Part shown: piece by piece, positions 34,635-46,000 of the stretch
Layout: the number at the start of each line of letters is the position of its first letter
How positions within the stretch are numbered: position 1 is the stretch's first letter
DNA from: Pleodorina starrii
Lineage: Eukaryota > Chlorophyta > Chlorophyceae > Chlamydomonadales > Volvocaceae
Direction: 5' to 3'
Assembly: GCA_030267565.1 (NCBI GenBank)
Contig: BRXU01000002.1
Location: forward strand, 7,631,001-7,695,000
DNA length: 64,000 bases
Position numbers and translations under genes: made by a program
The notes under the pieces: model-generated
Told to the model about the DNA's origin: nothing
Database searches by the model: none
The model's input: the letters and a program-made list of their open reading frames with translations, nothing else

Positions 34635-37493
34635 CTGACCAACTAACCAACTGATTTTGAGGGCTTATGATGATCGGGACAAGGGTAGGCATGATCGAAA
34701 CGGGTGGCGGTTAGGAGCGGCCGGCGTCAGCTACTCGCCTTGCCCCGAAACCAGCAGCCCCTGAGTCTGGATCCTGGTTCCGGAGCAGGGTTGTGGCGGC
34801 GGCAGTAGTGCTGCGGCGTTAGTTGTGGAGGTGGAGGGGGCGGTCGGGCGGGGGGGGGGGCGCACGCACTTGAGACTTGTGGTTGGGTTTGCCCGCATGT
34901 ACGGCTTGCGCCGCGGGGGACGCGTGTACGGCTTGCGGGGGTCGCGTGTACGACTTGCAGGAGACGGCGGCATACGTTATTTGCTGATTTCCTATTTCGA
35001 GTGTGGATACGCCGGCCTCGTAATGTTGTGGGGTGGGGACGGTTTGGCTACCGTATTTGGCTTTTTTTGGCGTCCGATATCGTCCCTCCTTTCACAGCCA
35101 CTGGCGATCGAGTGCCGGAAGCATGGGCCCGGTATGTATGGGCCCATCCACACCCCAGTGCCACACCCCAAGCCATTATACCGCGCATTATTCCGTGCGG
35201 GTTGCACCCACACCGTGCATGCACACCGGCGGCCGTCAGGGCGGTGGAAAGGGGACCTGAGAGAACAATTTAAATGTAAATTCTGTCGGCCCCGCCCCAG
35301 GTTGATTTGATTGCGGGCATTTCAAATGTAGAAGTAAGTTCGACCGAACGCGGCGTGCGTGTCCTCTTTAGGCAATCAAAGCAAGGGGGCGGATGGGGTT
35401 GAGCAGCGTGACCCGGCTGATACATACCCGGGATAGATGGCGGGCCGGTGCCCTCATTCAGTTCCCACATTCCCGGTATGTAGCAGGTGACGAACACACG
35501 TACGGCTCGCGCGCCTGCTGCGTCCAACCCCAGCAGATAATGACAGGCACGGCAATGCGTGGATGCAAAGTAGGGTCAGGGCCAGGGCTAGGGCTAGCTC
35601 CTGGGTGGTCTACGGTAATATTCAATATATTCTGCGTGTGTGATATCCGAGGAAGGACAGGTGTCTTCGGACTGGGCAGCAAGCGAGCTTTCCGTCGATC
35701 GGGCCGTTGCTGGAAGGGTGGATAGATACGTACGACAGGGGGATGTGGATGAATGGCGGTGGGTCGCGGGCTAGACATTCAGTGAAGCAGTGCTTTGGAT
35801 GGCAACGGGCTCGGCTCGGCTCGGCTCGGCTCGGCTGGGAGGTAGGGCACTGGGGGTGTCACCGGGGGTGGCGACGGATGGGTGTGAGATGGATGGCCGC
35901 GCACGTCGCTAGCTGCATACCGGTATTTGTGATCGAGCCCACGCACGCGCGCACGAACGTGTACGAGCACCCAGGGAGCGAGAGAGGTCGGGAGCTACAT
36001 ACCGTACCGGGGGCGCGCGGTGCAAGCACAGACTCCCGGGTCCATACGGCGGGTCCATATTAAGTTATTACTTTACTTTACTTTACTATAAAATGAATTA
36101 AAAATTCGAAAAATTTTGCTTCTCCTACGCTGCATGTCGTCGCCTACGGTATCTACAGGAGAGTGCCGTGCGTGCCATCAGATTGCAGTAGGGTATGTTC
36201 GTACCGTACACGTATGCGCGGGTGAAGGCGAAGGGTGGGGGGCCGGAAGCCGCGGCGGAGGCGGACAGAGGCAGATGCAGGGTCACGCACGTACGTACGG
36301 CCAGCATGAAGCAGATCACCACATGAAACAGATACGAGCAGGTAGGAGCAGGCGATCTGTCGATGAAGGGCAGCAGACACCAGACAGACGGCCAGAATCA
36401 GACACCGCTGAATTTGCAGAGCTGTATGTATGTATACGTATGTACCGTACTGGCCTCGCAAATATTTCGGCTCTCAAAATTTTCGGCTCGCAAATATATA
36501 ATTGCGAGCTTAATATTTTCAAGGCCAGCCAGGAGAAAAAATAAAATTTTGATATGAAAACCCTGTTGTTCTGCCAGGCGTCGGTCGTAGTGTTTCCTAG
36601 AAACTTTTGGAATTTGTGAGGCCGTGAGCCGTTGATTAAAGTTTGCGTACTCACATTGTTTAGTAAGCAATGTCAACGAAACAGCAACTTCAGGCAACGT
36701 TCTGTTAAATAAGGGAGTGGACAAACAGTAGCCGCGCCATATGAGATACGGATCACTCCACGCCGCCCATCCGCCCCGCGGCTGTGGCGTTGACCTTCGC
36801 CGGCTTGCCCTTCACAGCGACCCTCCCGGCATCAGCAGCCCACCCATGCCACCCGCTCCCCGTGCTGCCCTTCCTCCTCGCCTGCCCCGGCCCCTTTCCG
36901 GCTGGGTGGGGCTGGCCCCCGTCGCCGCCTCTGCTGTCTGCTCCCCGACCTGCCGTGCGTGCCCGCCGCCACGGCCCCTGCCTGTAGCCCTTCATTCCCC
37001 GCCGCCGGCCCCCGCGGCTCCGCCCGCGCCCTCTTTATTTGTCCCTTGGCATCCTTGGTAAGAGTTGCAAAGAGCCCGATTGAGCTAATGAAAGTTTGCG
37101 AGAAATTGGGAGAATGCTGCCCGTTTCTCCATGTATATCGATTACGCAATCACACTTGCGATACACACACACACAAATACACACATACACGCGCATAATA
37201 AGACGCCCGCTTCCTTTACCCTCTGCTACTGCCCTCTATCTTTACTAACGACAAACCACGTGAGGTGCATCGATGTAGCCTCATCGCCAGTTAGTCGCTC
37301 ATGTACCAACCGCCGGTGCCCAACCTCGCTCCCGACCAAGCCATTCGATCCATCCGGCGGATGACTACGTTAGCCCCATCTATCGGGCCAACTGCGGCCT
37401 TGCCTAATTAGGCATAATCCTCTGTGCCGTGGATGCGTGAAGGTTGCGACGCCAGACTATTAGGCGATGAGCGAGAAATAAACGAACTGAAGA
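34635..37493. other. Gene-poor spacer downstream of the channel gene
   Basis: Contains the channel 3' UTR, with TGTAA, the usual chlamydomonadalean poly(A) signal, at 35275-35279. It also holds repeated tcggc at 35813-35836, an AT-rich foldback at 36451-36527 and a CA-rich tract near 37150. Open frames here are short and have no recognisable similarity, so I call no gene. Confidence 0.5.
36451..36527. repeat. AT-rich imperfect inverted repeat
   Basis: The segment begins TGGCCT and ends AGGCCA, and includes a smaller hairpin CTCGCAA..TTGCGAG at about 36487-36508. The whole 77 bp can fold back on itself. Confidence 0.6.
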
Positions 37494-37956
37494 GTTTCTG
37501 AGTGCAACGTTACAAAACCAAGGTTTTCTGTGACGGAACTCAGAGGAGTTGTGCCCTCATAAGGGCGTTGGTACGGCACATGGTGCCAGTTAAGGAGTCC
37601 GCGGAGGCGTGGAGGAGTGATTTTATTTCGGGTTTTGTAGCTACATAGGGGGGTTGCCGTGAGGCTGTGGGCTTTAACCTTTAAGGCCTTAGCGATAGCT
37701 TTCGCGGTAGCCGGCCCTCACCCGGCCTACCTACCGAATGAAGACGGCTTTTCATTGCTTGCAGGTACCCTTACTTAGTGTGTAACGAACGCTGATTTCT
37801 CATGAATACGGCTTCTGGATGGACTGCCCAGGACGCTCATTAGCCTTGCTTCGTCTCCGTCCCCCTGCCAGTAGATAATGCATACGTAGTCGCCAGTGTC
37901 ATGCTTACATACAGGCGTTTCGTTGACCCATGGCCCCCTGCTTACTTGCTTTTATG
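37494..37956. repeat. Dispersed repeat family R, copy 1
   Basis: This segment is matched over its first part by 58241-58531 (roughly nine in ten bases identical, small indels) and over its last 231 bp by 40627-40857 (identical). It therefore belongs to a moderately repeated family. No protein is recognisable in it. The upstream limit is set only by where similarity to copy 3 begins. Confidence 0.8.
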
Positions 37957-40626
37957 CTTAACGGGTGTTACACTGTGGGCGACTCGCCCTGAGACAGGAC
38001 GAGCACCGGGGGCCCTGACCGGGCCGAGACACAGCGCAGGGGCAGGCGCGCGGCTACGTCCGTCTGTTCCGCCGCGCGCGCCTCACTCCCTCACTCGCGT
38101 CAGCCAGGGGCACCCACCACGGCCCCTGGCCAACCAACTCAGCGGCGCAGACGACTGCGGGCCGCGCTTAGCGGGAGCCACGCGAGAGGCGTCACACACC
38201 TCAACCAAAAAACGCCTACCAAGACTAGCTACCACCCCCCACCTGGCCAGCCTCCTCGCGCGCTCACGGGGCTCTAGAGCTCTACGCAAAGAGTGCCTCT
38301 GAACGCCCTCTACCCCTGGGGCAGGGGCCCACGACAACGGGGCGGCACCACCGCAGCCCAGAAAAAACGAGGCAAGGGAATGCCCACCTAGGCCCCCAGA
38401 CAAGGTCCCTCACGAGGACGAGGGGCTGAGTCCCCTCACCAAGGGCTCCCTCGAAAGCCAGCACAGCAAGGAGCCCAACTGCCACAACGAACACGACAAC
38501 CAAGGTGTTGCTGCAGGAACCGCTCGCTAAGGCACACACCCGCACGTTGGCCCGCCAGGCGGCCTCCTCCTGGGGGCTACAGGTTCCCCGACACTGCCCA
38601 GCGCGGGGCAGAACAAACACCCACGGCCGCGGGGGGGATGACAAGCCGGCGCGGCGCCCCCCTGGAAAACCCACTACTGGGCACGGCTCATAGGCGCTGC
38701 CTGCCCTCGCCTACCACGCGGAGAAAACCTGCCCCTCCGTCCCTGGCCGCCTGCGGAGCCCAGCACCACCTACCCTCCCTCTGCAACCCCTCCCTCTCCA
38801 CCTCTCCCTCTCCCTAAAGCGTCAAAACTGCAGGCCTCCCGCGCCGCACTCCTAAGCCGCCAGACAGCACAAAACCGCCCCTTACTCCTCGACGGGCCCC
38901 GTCTCCCGGGAAGAGGGTACACACCCACACTCACACCAGACAAAGCACACTGGCCTGCTCCTTCCCCTCCCTGCTAGCCCCCGAGACCCTCGGCCAGGAA
39001 ACCCCTGCCCGCACGTCCAGCCCTCCCCTTGCCCACCGCCCTTCCTGCTCTCCTCGCTCCACTCGCCCTCTCCAGGCTTCCCCCCCCAGCCCTCCAATCC
39101 CCACCCGGCCTATACGTGGATAACCCCCACCCTCCTCCCCCCCACCGCCCGCTCCCTCCTCCCCTCCGACCAACGCCCCTGCCGCGTCACTAGCACAGCT
39201 GCTTAGGCCGTGATCTCCACCGGGGCTGCGCACCGCATTCGCTCCTCAACGACCGCTAGGATGGGGTGTTGCGGCCCCACTCTGTCCCAGCCGTGCCGGG
39301 GGATCTCCAGCGCCGCGAACGAGCGCAAGCGCGCCCAGAAGTCCGTCACCGCGCGGGCGCGCGCCCGGTCCAGCGGCGAGGCTTCGGCTGCACCCCGCGC
39401 TGCTGCCGCTGCTGCCCCTACTGCTGCCGCCGCCGCTTCCCCCGCCGCCACCTCTCCGGCCCCTGCTTCCTGCGTCGGTGATTCACCCGCGGGGGCGTTC
39501 AGCGCGGGTCCCTCCTGCTGTGTTGCCCCTCCCTCCCGGACGAAGAAGTCAGTGATGGCCCGCTGGCGCGGTCCCTGTCGCTGGGGCTGCTCTGGCTGGG
39601 GCTGCGCCTGTTGCTGCTGCTGTTGCTGCTGCTGCCCCGTCGCTGCTGCGGCCCCATCCCGCCCCTGCCTTCGGGTTGCTGCTCGAAGGCAGCACCTTCC
39701 AACTTCCATGGCGGACAGCGCCGCTAGGGCGATCACGTCCCAGGGGGCCTGCTCGCACCCAGGTGGCGCTTGGGCGAGCCAGAGTTGCTGCCGGGTGGTG
39801 GTGGCCCCCGCTGCTGCTTGGGGGGGTGGCAGGTGCCGGTCGATCTGCTCCCGAACGGCCCTCGCGACCGGGCATTCCCAGAAGTGGTGCAGTCGCGGGG
39901 AGCAGGGTCGGCCGGCATCGGCCTCCCCATAGGCCCCGCACCCGCACGCCTCAATGGGCACCCGGGCCAGGTGTGTGTTGCCAGGCAGGGGTACGCCGTC
40001 CACCGCTAGGCGCCACATAGTCTCCTTGTTGTCGTTCTCCCAGCGCACTCCGGACCACAGGCGTGCCTGGGTTGCCCGGAAACGGCTGAGCTCGGCGGCG
40101 AGGTGGGGAGGCGCCTGGTTCTCCGGCGTGCTCAGGGCCTCCCGCACAAACTCGGTGACCAAAGCCACTCGCCGCTCGCTGGCCGGCCCGTCCTGTAGTT
40201 GTGTCGCCTGGCTGACCGTCAGGCGGCGGAGCGGCACTGCGTCCGTTCCCCCGGGAAGGCGCCACCCCAGTCGCCCGAAGATCATGGCCATCACCTGCGC
40301 GCAAACTGGCGGTGGCGGTGCCGGCGGTTGCTGTTGCTGCTGGAGTCCTTCCGCCTCCGCCTGCTGCCGCTGCTGCTGTAGCCTGGTCTCCACCACACCC
40401 GCTGCCTCCAGCCAGGCCGGGCTGATATCGTTTTGCAAGGCCCCCAGAGCTGCGCGGGCCGTTTCCTTGTCCTGCAGCTGGGCTGGGGTCGCGGCTGGGT
40501 CGAGGTGCTCCCGGGCCCACTCATGCCAGGCCGCTCCTTGGAGGGTGGTGGCTGGGCTGCCGTCCAGTGTCACCCATACCCGTACCAGGTCTCCTACCGT
40601 GCGCAGTTTCCTGCATGACGTTAGCC
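37957..40626 (-). mobile_element. 5'-truncated retroelement fragment, probably non-LTR, flanked by 231-bp direct repeats
   Basis: A 2,670-bp segment is bounded by two identical 231-bp copies (37726-37956 and 40627-40857) of repeat family R. Inside, on the minus strand, is the C-terminal part of a reverse-transcriptase polyprotein with a zinc-binding tail, followed by about 1.2 kb of non-coding 3' sequence. The open frame is cut off exactly at the 40626/40627 junction, which is what a 5'-truncated insertion of a LINE-like element into an R copy would look like; the direct repeat would then be an unusually long target-site duplication. No poly(A) tail is visible at the 37957 side. Terminal repeats of a Penelope-like element or a tandem duplication are alternatives. 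Confidence 0.6.
39203..40626 (-). CDS. C-terminal fragment of a reverse-transcriptase polyprotein (zf-RVT-like tail)
   Basis: The frame is open from the repeat junction at 40626 to the stop at 39203-39205, about 470 residues, and has no own upstream ATG, so it is best seen as a truncated gene. The recognisable part is the zinc-binding region found after the reverse transcriptase domain in plant and algal LINE-type polyproteins: ETMWRLAVDGVPLPGNTH, then a CGCG pair, then about 18 residues later HHFWECPVARAVREQI, giving Cys and His ligands in a C..C..H..C pattern. Poly-Gln and Ala-rich runs follow, then EISPLDRARARAVTDFW-like sequence near the end. The catalytic reverse transcriptase and endonuclease domains are absent, so the copy cannot move on its own. 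Confidence 0.65.
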
Positions 40627-40857
40627 CCTACCTACCGAATGAAGACGGCTTTTCATTGCTTGCAGGTACCCTTACTTAGTGTGTAACGAACGCTGATTTC
40701 TCATGAATACGGCTTCTGGATGGACTGCCCAGGACGCTCATTAGCCTTGCTTCGTCTCCGTCCCCCTGCCAGTAGATAATGCATACGTAGTCGCCAGTGT
40801 CATGCTTACATACAGGCGTTTCGTTGACCCATGGCCCCCTGCTTACTTGCTTTTATG
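40627..40857. repeat. Dispersed repeat family R, copy 2 (identical to 37726-37956)
   Basis: A gap-free match at constant offset 2,901 to the last 231 bp of copy 1. Identity is complete by eye, which suggests that the duplication is recent. Confidence 0.9.
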
Positions 40858-41831
40858 TCGGTATGGGTATGGTAGTTGCTCATCAGATGTGGTATTTGCA
40901 CTCTCCCCAGCCATACATGTAATTATATACCACATAATAATGATATGTTAGCTATATATAATATATATAAGTGCGTATGTGCGTGCCAGCAGGCATCTTT
41001 CCGACGAAGATCTATCTATCTACGTATCTATCTATCTGTCTATCTATCTATTTATCCATTATTTATTTCTTAGGTTCGGACGAAGATCTATCCCTTTTAT
41101 TCTTCATGGTCATCAAAAATATCAGCATGATAATATTGATCAGTCAACACCAAAATTACAACGAATGAGAAAAAACCAGCAGTGCAACATGAAGTCGGTT
41201 TCGGCGGCTACATACCGCAGCTGCTGCCGCCTATGCTGGTCAGCTGCTGCCTCGTCATGCTTCTATCTTTCGCGCATTCGTCAGTTATTGCTAAAGGGTA
41301 CATGAAAAGGTGTACGTGGCTCGAAAATTAACAGCCCGCGCGCGGGCGGTTGGCTGAGTTAAAACGGCGCCGGTTGTTTTACATACACAGAGGCAGGTAG
41401 TTGCAGAGCCGCGATTCGTTCCGTCGTGTCCCTGGCATCGACCGGTTGTAATCCAAACAGTCGCGGCGGCTGGTCCTGTCACATTTTTGGTCATCGCGCA
41501 GTAGTTGCCACCATGCCTCGTCTTCCGTACCTCCCGCCGTTCTGTGTGTACTAAAGCATGCGCAGATGTGTATAAAGGGTCGCCTTTCACTACGTATAAA
41601 ATACCATAGTATTGTATATGTGGCGCATGCAATAAAGCACGCAACAAACAACATTTATTGAAGATTGTGCCTGCCTACCTCCCTACCTGTCCATACTCCA
41701 TATCGGTTGGCTCGCTCCCAAGCAGCTTATCCCATCCCCGATTCAACCAAACTAAATCCTTTGGTTGTCGGTCGTTGATTCTACGGATCGAAAGACTGTC
41801 CCACAATTCATCCATCCCAAGCACAACGACC
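40858..41831. other. Region upstream of the SPPP-oxidase gene
   Basis: AT-rich by local standards, with a tatctatc run near 41021-41060. No coding frame is convincing. The promoter of the downstream gene should lie at the right end, where two TATA-like strings occur. Confidence 0.5.
41571..41603 (+). promoter_or_regulatory. Candidate TATA elements of the SPPP-oxidase gene
   Basis: TATAAAG at 41571 and TATAAAATA at 41595, about 230-260 bp upstream of the proposed start at 41832. Position allows a 5' UTR of about 200 bp. Confidence 0.4.
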
Positions 41832-41920
41832 ATGATCGCCACCCGTGCCTCGCTCCAGCTGTGTCGACTTCTCGCCATTGCGCTCGCCTTGTCCTCCTGC
41901 CATGTTGACAAGCTACCCAG

Positions 41921-41962
<42 letters not shown>

Positions 41963-44900
41963 CCCTCGCGACCATTGGTTGGAATCGTTCACCGCCGATA
42001 CGACTTCCCCGTCTGCTGCTGACGCCGGCGCTGGCCGTCTTCTCAACTTCAAGCAAGAGCTGCCGCGGCAGCAGCAGACCGTTGGTGGCACGATAAAGGC
42101 TACAGCACCTGCTGTCAGCACGCATCGTCGACGGGTCTTGGAAGGCATGCCACCTTCGCCTTTGCCACCCCCTTCTTCGTCGCCGCCCCCGTCGTCTGCG
42201 CCTCCGTCCCCGCCCTCGCCACCGCCGCCGCCAAGCCCACCCTCGCCACCGCCGCCGTCACGCCGGCCCTCGCCACCGCCGCCGCCACGCCGGCCCTCGC
42301 CACCGCCGTCGCCACGCCGACCCCCGTCACCGCCGCCGTCAAGCCCACCCCCGTCACCGCCGCCGTCAAGCCCACCACCGTCACCGCCGCCGTCAAGCCC
42401 GCCACCGTCACCGCCGCCGTCAAGCCCACCCCCGTCACCGCCGCCGTCAAGCCCACCCCCGTCACCGCCGCCGTCAAGCCCACCCCCGTCACCGCCGCCG
42501 TCAAGCCCACCCCCGTCACCGCCGCCGTCAAGCCCACCCCCGTCACCGCCGCCGTCAAGCCCACCCCCGTCACCGCCGCCGTCAAGCCCACCCCCGTCAC
42601 CGCCGCCGTCAAGCCCACCACCGTCACCGCCGCCGTCAAGCCCGCCACCGTCACAGCCGCCGTCAAGCCCACCCCCGTCACCACCGCCGTCAAGCCCACC
42701 CCCGTCACCGCCGCCGTCAAGCCCACCCCCGTCACCGCCGCCGTCAAGCCCACCCCCGTCACCGCCGCCGTCAAGCCCACCCCCGTCACCGCCGCCGTCA
42801 AGCCCACCCCCGTCACCGCCGCCGTCAAGCCCACCCCCGTCACCGCCGCCGTCAAGCCCACCCCCGTCACCGCCGCCGTCAAGCCCACCCCCGTCACCGC
42901 CGCCGTCAAGCCCACCCCCGTCACCGCCGCCGTCAAGCCCACCCCCGTCACCGCCGCCGTCAAGCCCACCACCGTCACCGCCGCCGTCAAGCCCACCACC
43001 GTCACCGCCGCCGTCAAGCCCACCCCCGTCACCGCCGCCGTCAAGCCCACCCCCGTCACCGCCGCCGTCAAGCCCACCCCCGTCACCGCCGCCGTCAAGC
43101 CCAACCCCGTCACCGCCGCCGTCAAGCCCACCCCCGTCACCGCCGCCGTCAAGCCCACCCCCGTCACCGCCGCCGTCAAGCCCACCCCCGTCACCGCCGC
43201 CGTCAAGCCCACCCCCGCAACCGCCGCCGTCAAGCCCACCCCCGTCACCGCCGCCGTCAAGCCCACCACCGTCACCGCCGCCGTCAAGCCCACCACCGTC
43301 ACCGCCGCCGTCAAGCCCGCCCCCGTCACCGCCGCCGTCAAGCCCACCCCCGTCACCACCGCCGTCAAGCCCACCCCCGTCACCGCCGCCGTCAAGCCCA
43401 CCCCCGTCACCGCCGCCGTCAAGCCCACCCCCGTCACCGCCGCCGTCAAGCCCACCCCCGTCACCGCCGCCGTCAAACCCAAGGCCGCCTTCGCCCCAGC
43501 CACTCCTGCCCAATTCCCCAAGTCCTACCCCAAGCCCCTCTCCCCGTCCTCCGTCATCACCTGCACCGCCGTCACCGCCTCCCCCCATCAATGACGTACC
43601 ATTGGGTGCGTCATATCAGCAGGCCCTTCATATATACTCACCCACACATACACTCGCATACGCACGCAGTAAAGTGGATCTCGAAAAAACGGGTCCACAG
43701 TCATGAATGTGTCATGATTGATCAAAACCGCACCTAGCTAGCTTACACTCGCTCAAGGTAGCCGCCGCACGCCACGCACTCGATCGGGATTATCCGTATT
43801 GTTATGCTGGAGCCCCCCCACGGGCACACGGAGCCATGTTGCTGCTTAGAGCGAGTGACTTCGTCTGTCTGCATATGTTGCCGACATTTTATCTTATTTT
43901 ATGCTACGTAGGGCTAATACGTACTAATGTCCATCATTCACTGCCTGTCGCAGTTGATTCACGGTTAACGAAGTTTCCTGAATCATCGCTCGATGCATGT
44001 CTATTTGTGATATATAGATGTCCTCTCCCGGGATGCTGCTGCCCGTGCATGCATGTATGTTTGTATGTTGTTACCATCTTCGTCCTAACCGTCTATCTGC
44101 ACGTGAATCCATCCCCGACGCCAGGCGGCGATTTCGGCGATCCCATCGACCCCCGTCTTGACGCCGCCCCCGTCAGCATCCCCAATGTGCCCGACAACCG
44201 GCCTGGAGAGTTCGGACAATGGCTTCAGGTTAGTACGATGCGTGCATGCTGGCTCGCTCCTTGCCGTACATAGTCAGGAAACATATATAGTCAGGAAACA
44301 TAGTCGTCAGGAAACAACGAAGATAAGTAGTGGTAAAGCTGTCTTCATTCAGATTATTCTCCATCATGCAGACCTATATACATACACAGATTCCAATGAC
44401 GGATGACTGGACCCCATTCACGTCCAATGACGTCATTACTAGTACGTACATACAGTACTGATCCTTGCTTGCGCCCCACGACGCGCCATACCGGTATATG
44501 CAGGCCGGCACGGGCAACATCGTTGCCGTTCACATGGCCCTCGTTCCGGGCACCAACAAGTTTTTGTTCATGGAGCGATTCAGCGGCCGGCACCCCGACA
44601 AGAGCACTGTCATTGTTGGGCATTACGATTACCTTACCCGCATCTTCACAAACGTCAACTTCTACACAGATGCCGTCTTCTGCGCCGGGCACACAATCAC
44701 GCAGGTAGGTGCGGGGAGTGAGCGAGGGGTTGGTGGATGAATATCATCAGCCGTGCGTCGCTGCTGCCATAGATCTGCCTGGGACAGAAGGGCCTTGATT
44801 GCTTGTCCTAGGCCGCCCCGTCCACCAGACCTTCCCAATCTTATTACCTCCCCAATCTTCGTCACCTCCCCAATAATCTTACCTCGACAACCTCGCTGCA

Positions 44901-45905
44901 GTTGCGTGCTGCCCTTGGCACTAGGCGAACCTGCCCGCTTCCGTCAATGCACGTATGTGCATAATATGCATGTTCATTAATGTCTATGGTGGTGGTTCGG
45001 AACGAAGCCGCGCGCCGTTCTTACGTACACACACATACAGTCTCCGCTAGCTGGTTCGCATGTATGTCCCATACACGGAAAATGAGGATTCTGTACCCTC
45101 GCTCCTTGCATCCGTCCCCGCCTCCCAACCGCCCGCGAAATCGATGCGCTCCGTCGCAAAGGACGGTCACGTGTTGGTGGTGGGCGGTCATATCGCCGGA
45201 CGGCTCTACGGGGACGGCCTTCGGGGGGTGCGCATCTTCTCCCGCAAGACCCTCAACATGACTCGCATCGGCAACCTGACGTATCCACGCTGGTACCCGA
45301 CCGCAACACTGCTGCCCAACGGAATGGTTACCGTCATGGGCGGCACTGTCTCACCAAACGGAGGTGGGTACGAAACATTTAGATAGATCGAATGGATTCC
45401 GCCGGCGGCCATGTTAGTTAGTTAGCCATATTGACTTGATTGTCCATGCTTGATCATTCGATAGATGATTTGATTGTCCATGCTTGATCATTCGACAGAT
45501 GGAAAGGTCCGGCGGCCACGTTCGTTAGATAGCCGCACAACTATCGTATCGATGTCCTTGCTTGCATGCACATTTGTGGGAAACCTCAACCGAATTCAGT
45601 GCGTGCATGCATGCGAACGTTTCCTTTCGCCCGCCCGGCGGTTTGTGCTGTTTTTGGCTGGTCGTTCTCGCCCTGCGCGCACGCAGCGAGCGCCAAGAAC
45701 CCCATCTACGAGATCTGGGACCCCACCAGCCCAACAGAACAAAGGTTACTTCGCAGCCAGACTGAAGACATGGTCCGGAGAACGAGCTACATATACTACC
45801 CGAACACGGTAAGCACGCATGACATACATGCAGGATGGGAGAATGGTTGTCGATTACTGCATGTATACATAAGCAGAGTTGAAGGTGGCACCTTACTTGA
45901 CTCCG

Positions 45906-46000
<95 letters not shown>

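Noticed and set aside
38282..38674. 130-residue minus-strand frame with a hydrophobic stretch
   Set aside because: It lies in the non-coding 3' part of the retroelement fragment, starts without a clear ATG context and resembles nothing known.
41675..43591. 638-residue Gly/Asp-rich open frame on the minus strand, and a 468-residue Ala/Val/Thr-rich one at 42115-43521
   Set aside because: Both are mirror frames of the SPPPSSPPP coding repeat on the plus strand; they repeat with the same 27-bp period and have no independent features.
44369..44453. Possible extra oxidase exon reading [18 protein letters not shown]
   Set aside because: Splicing 44228 directly to 44504 keeps phase 0 and gives the expected alignment with oxidases; adding this segment is not needed.
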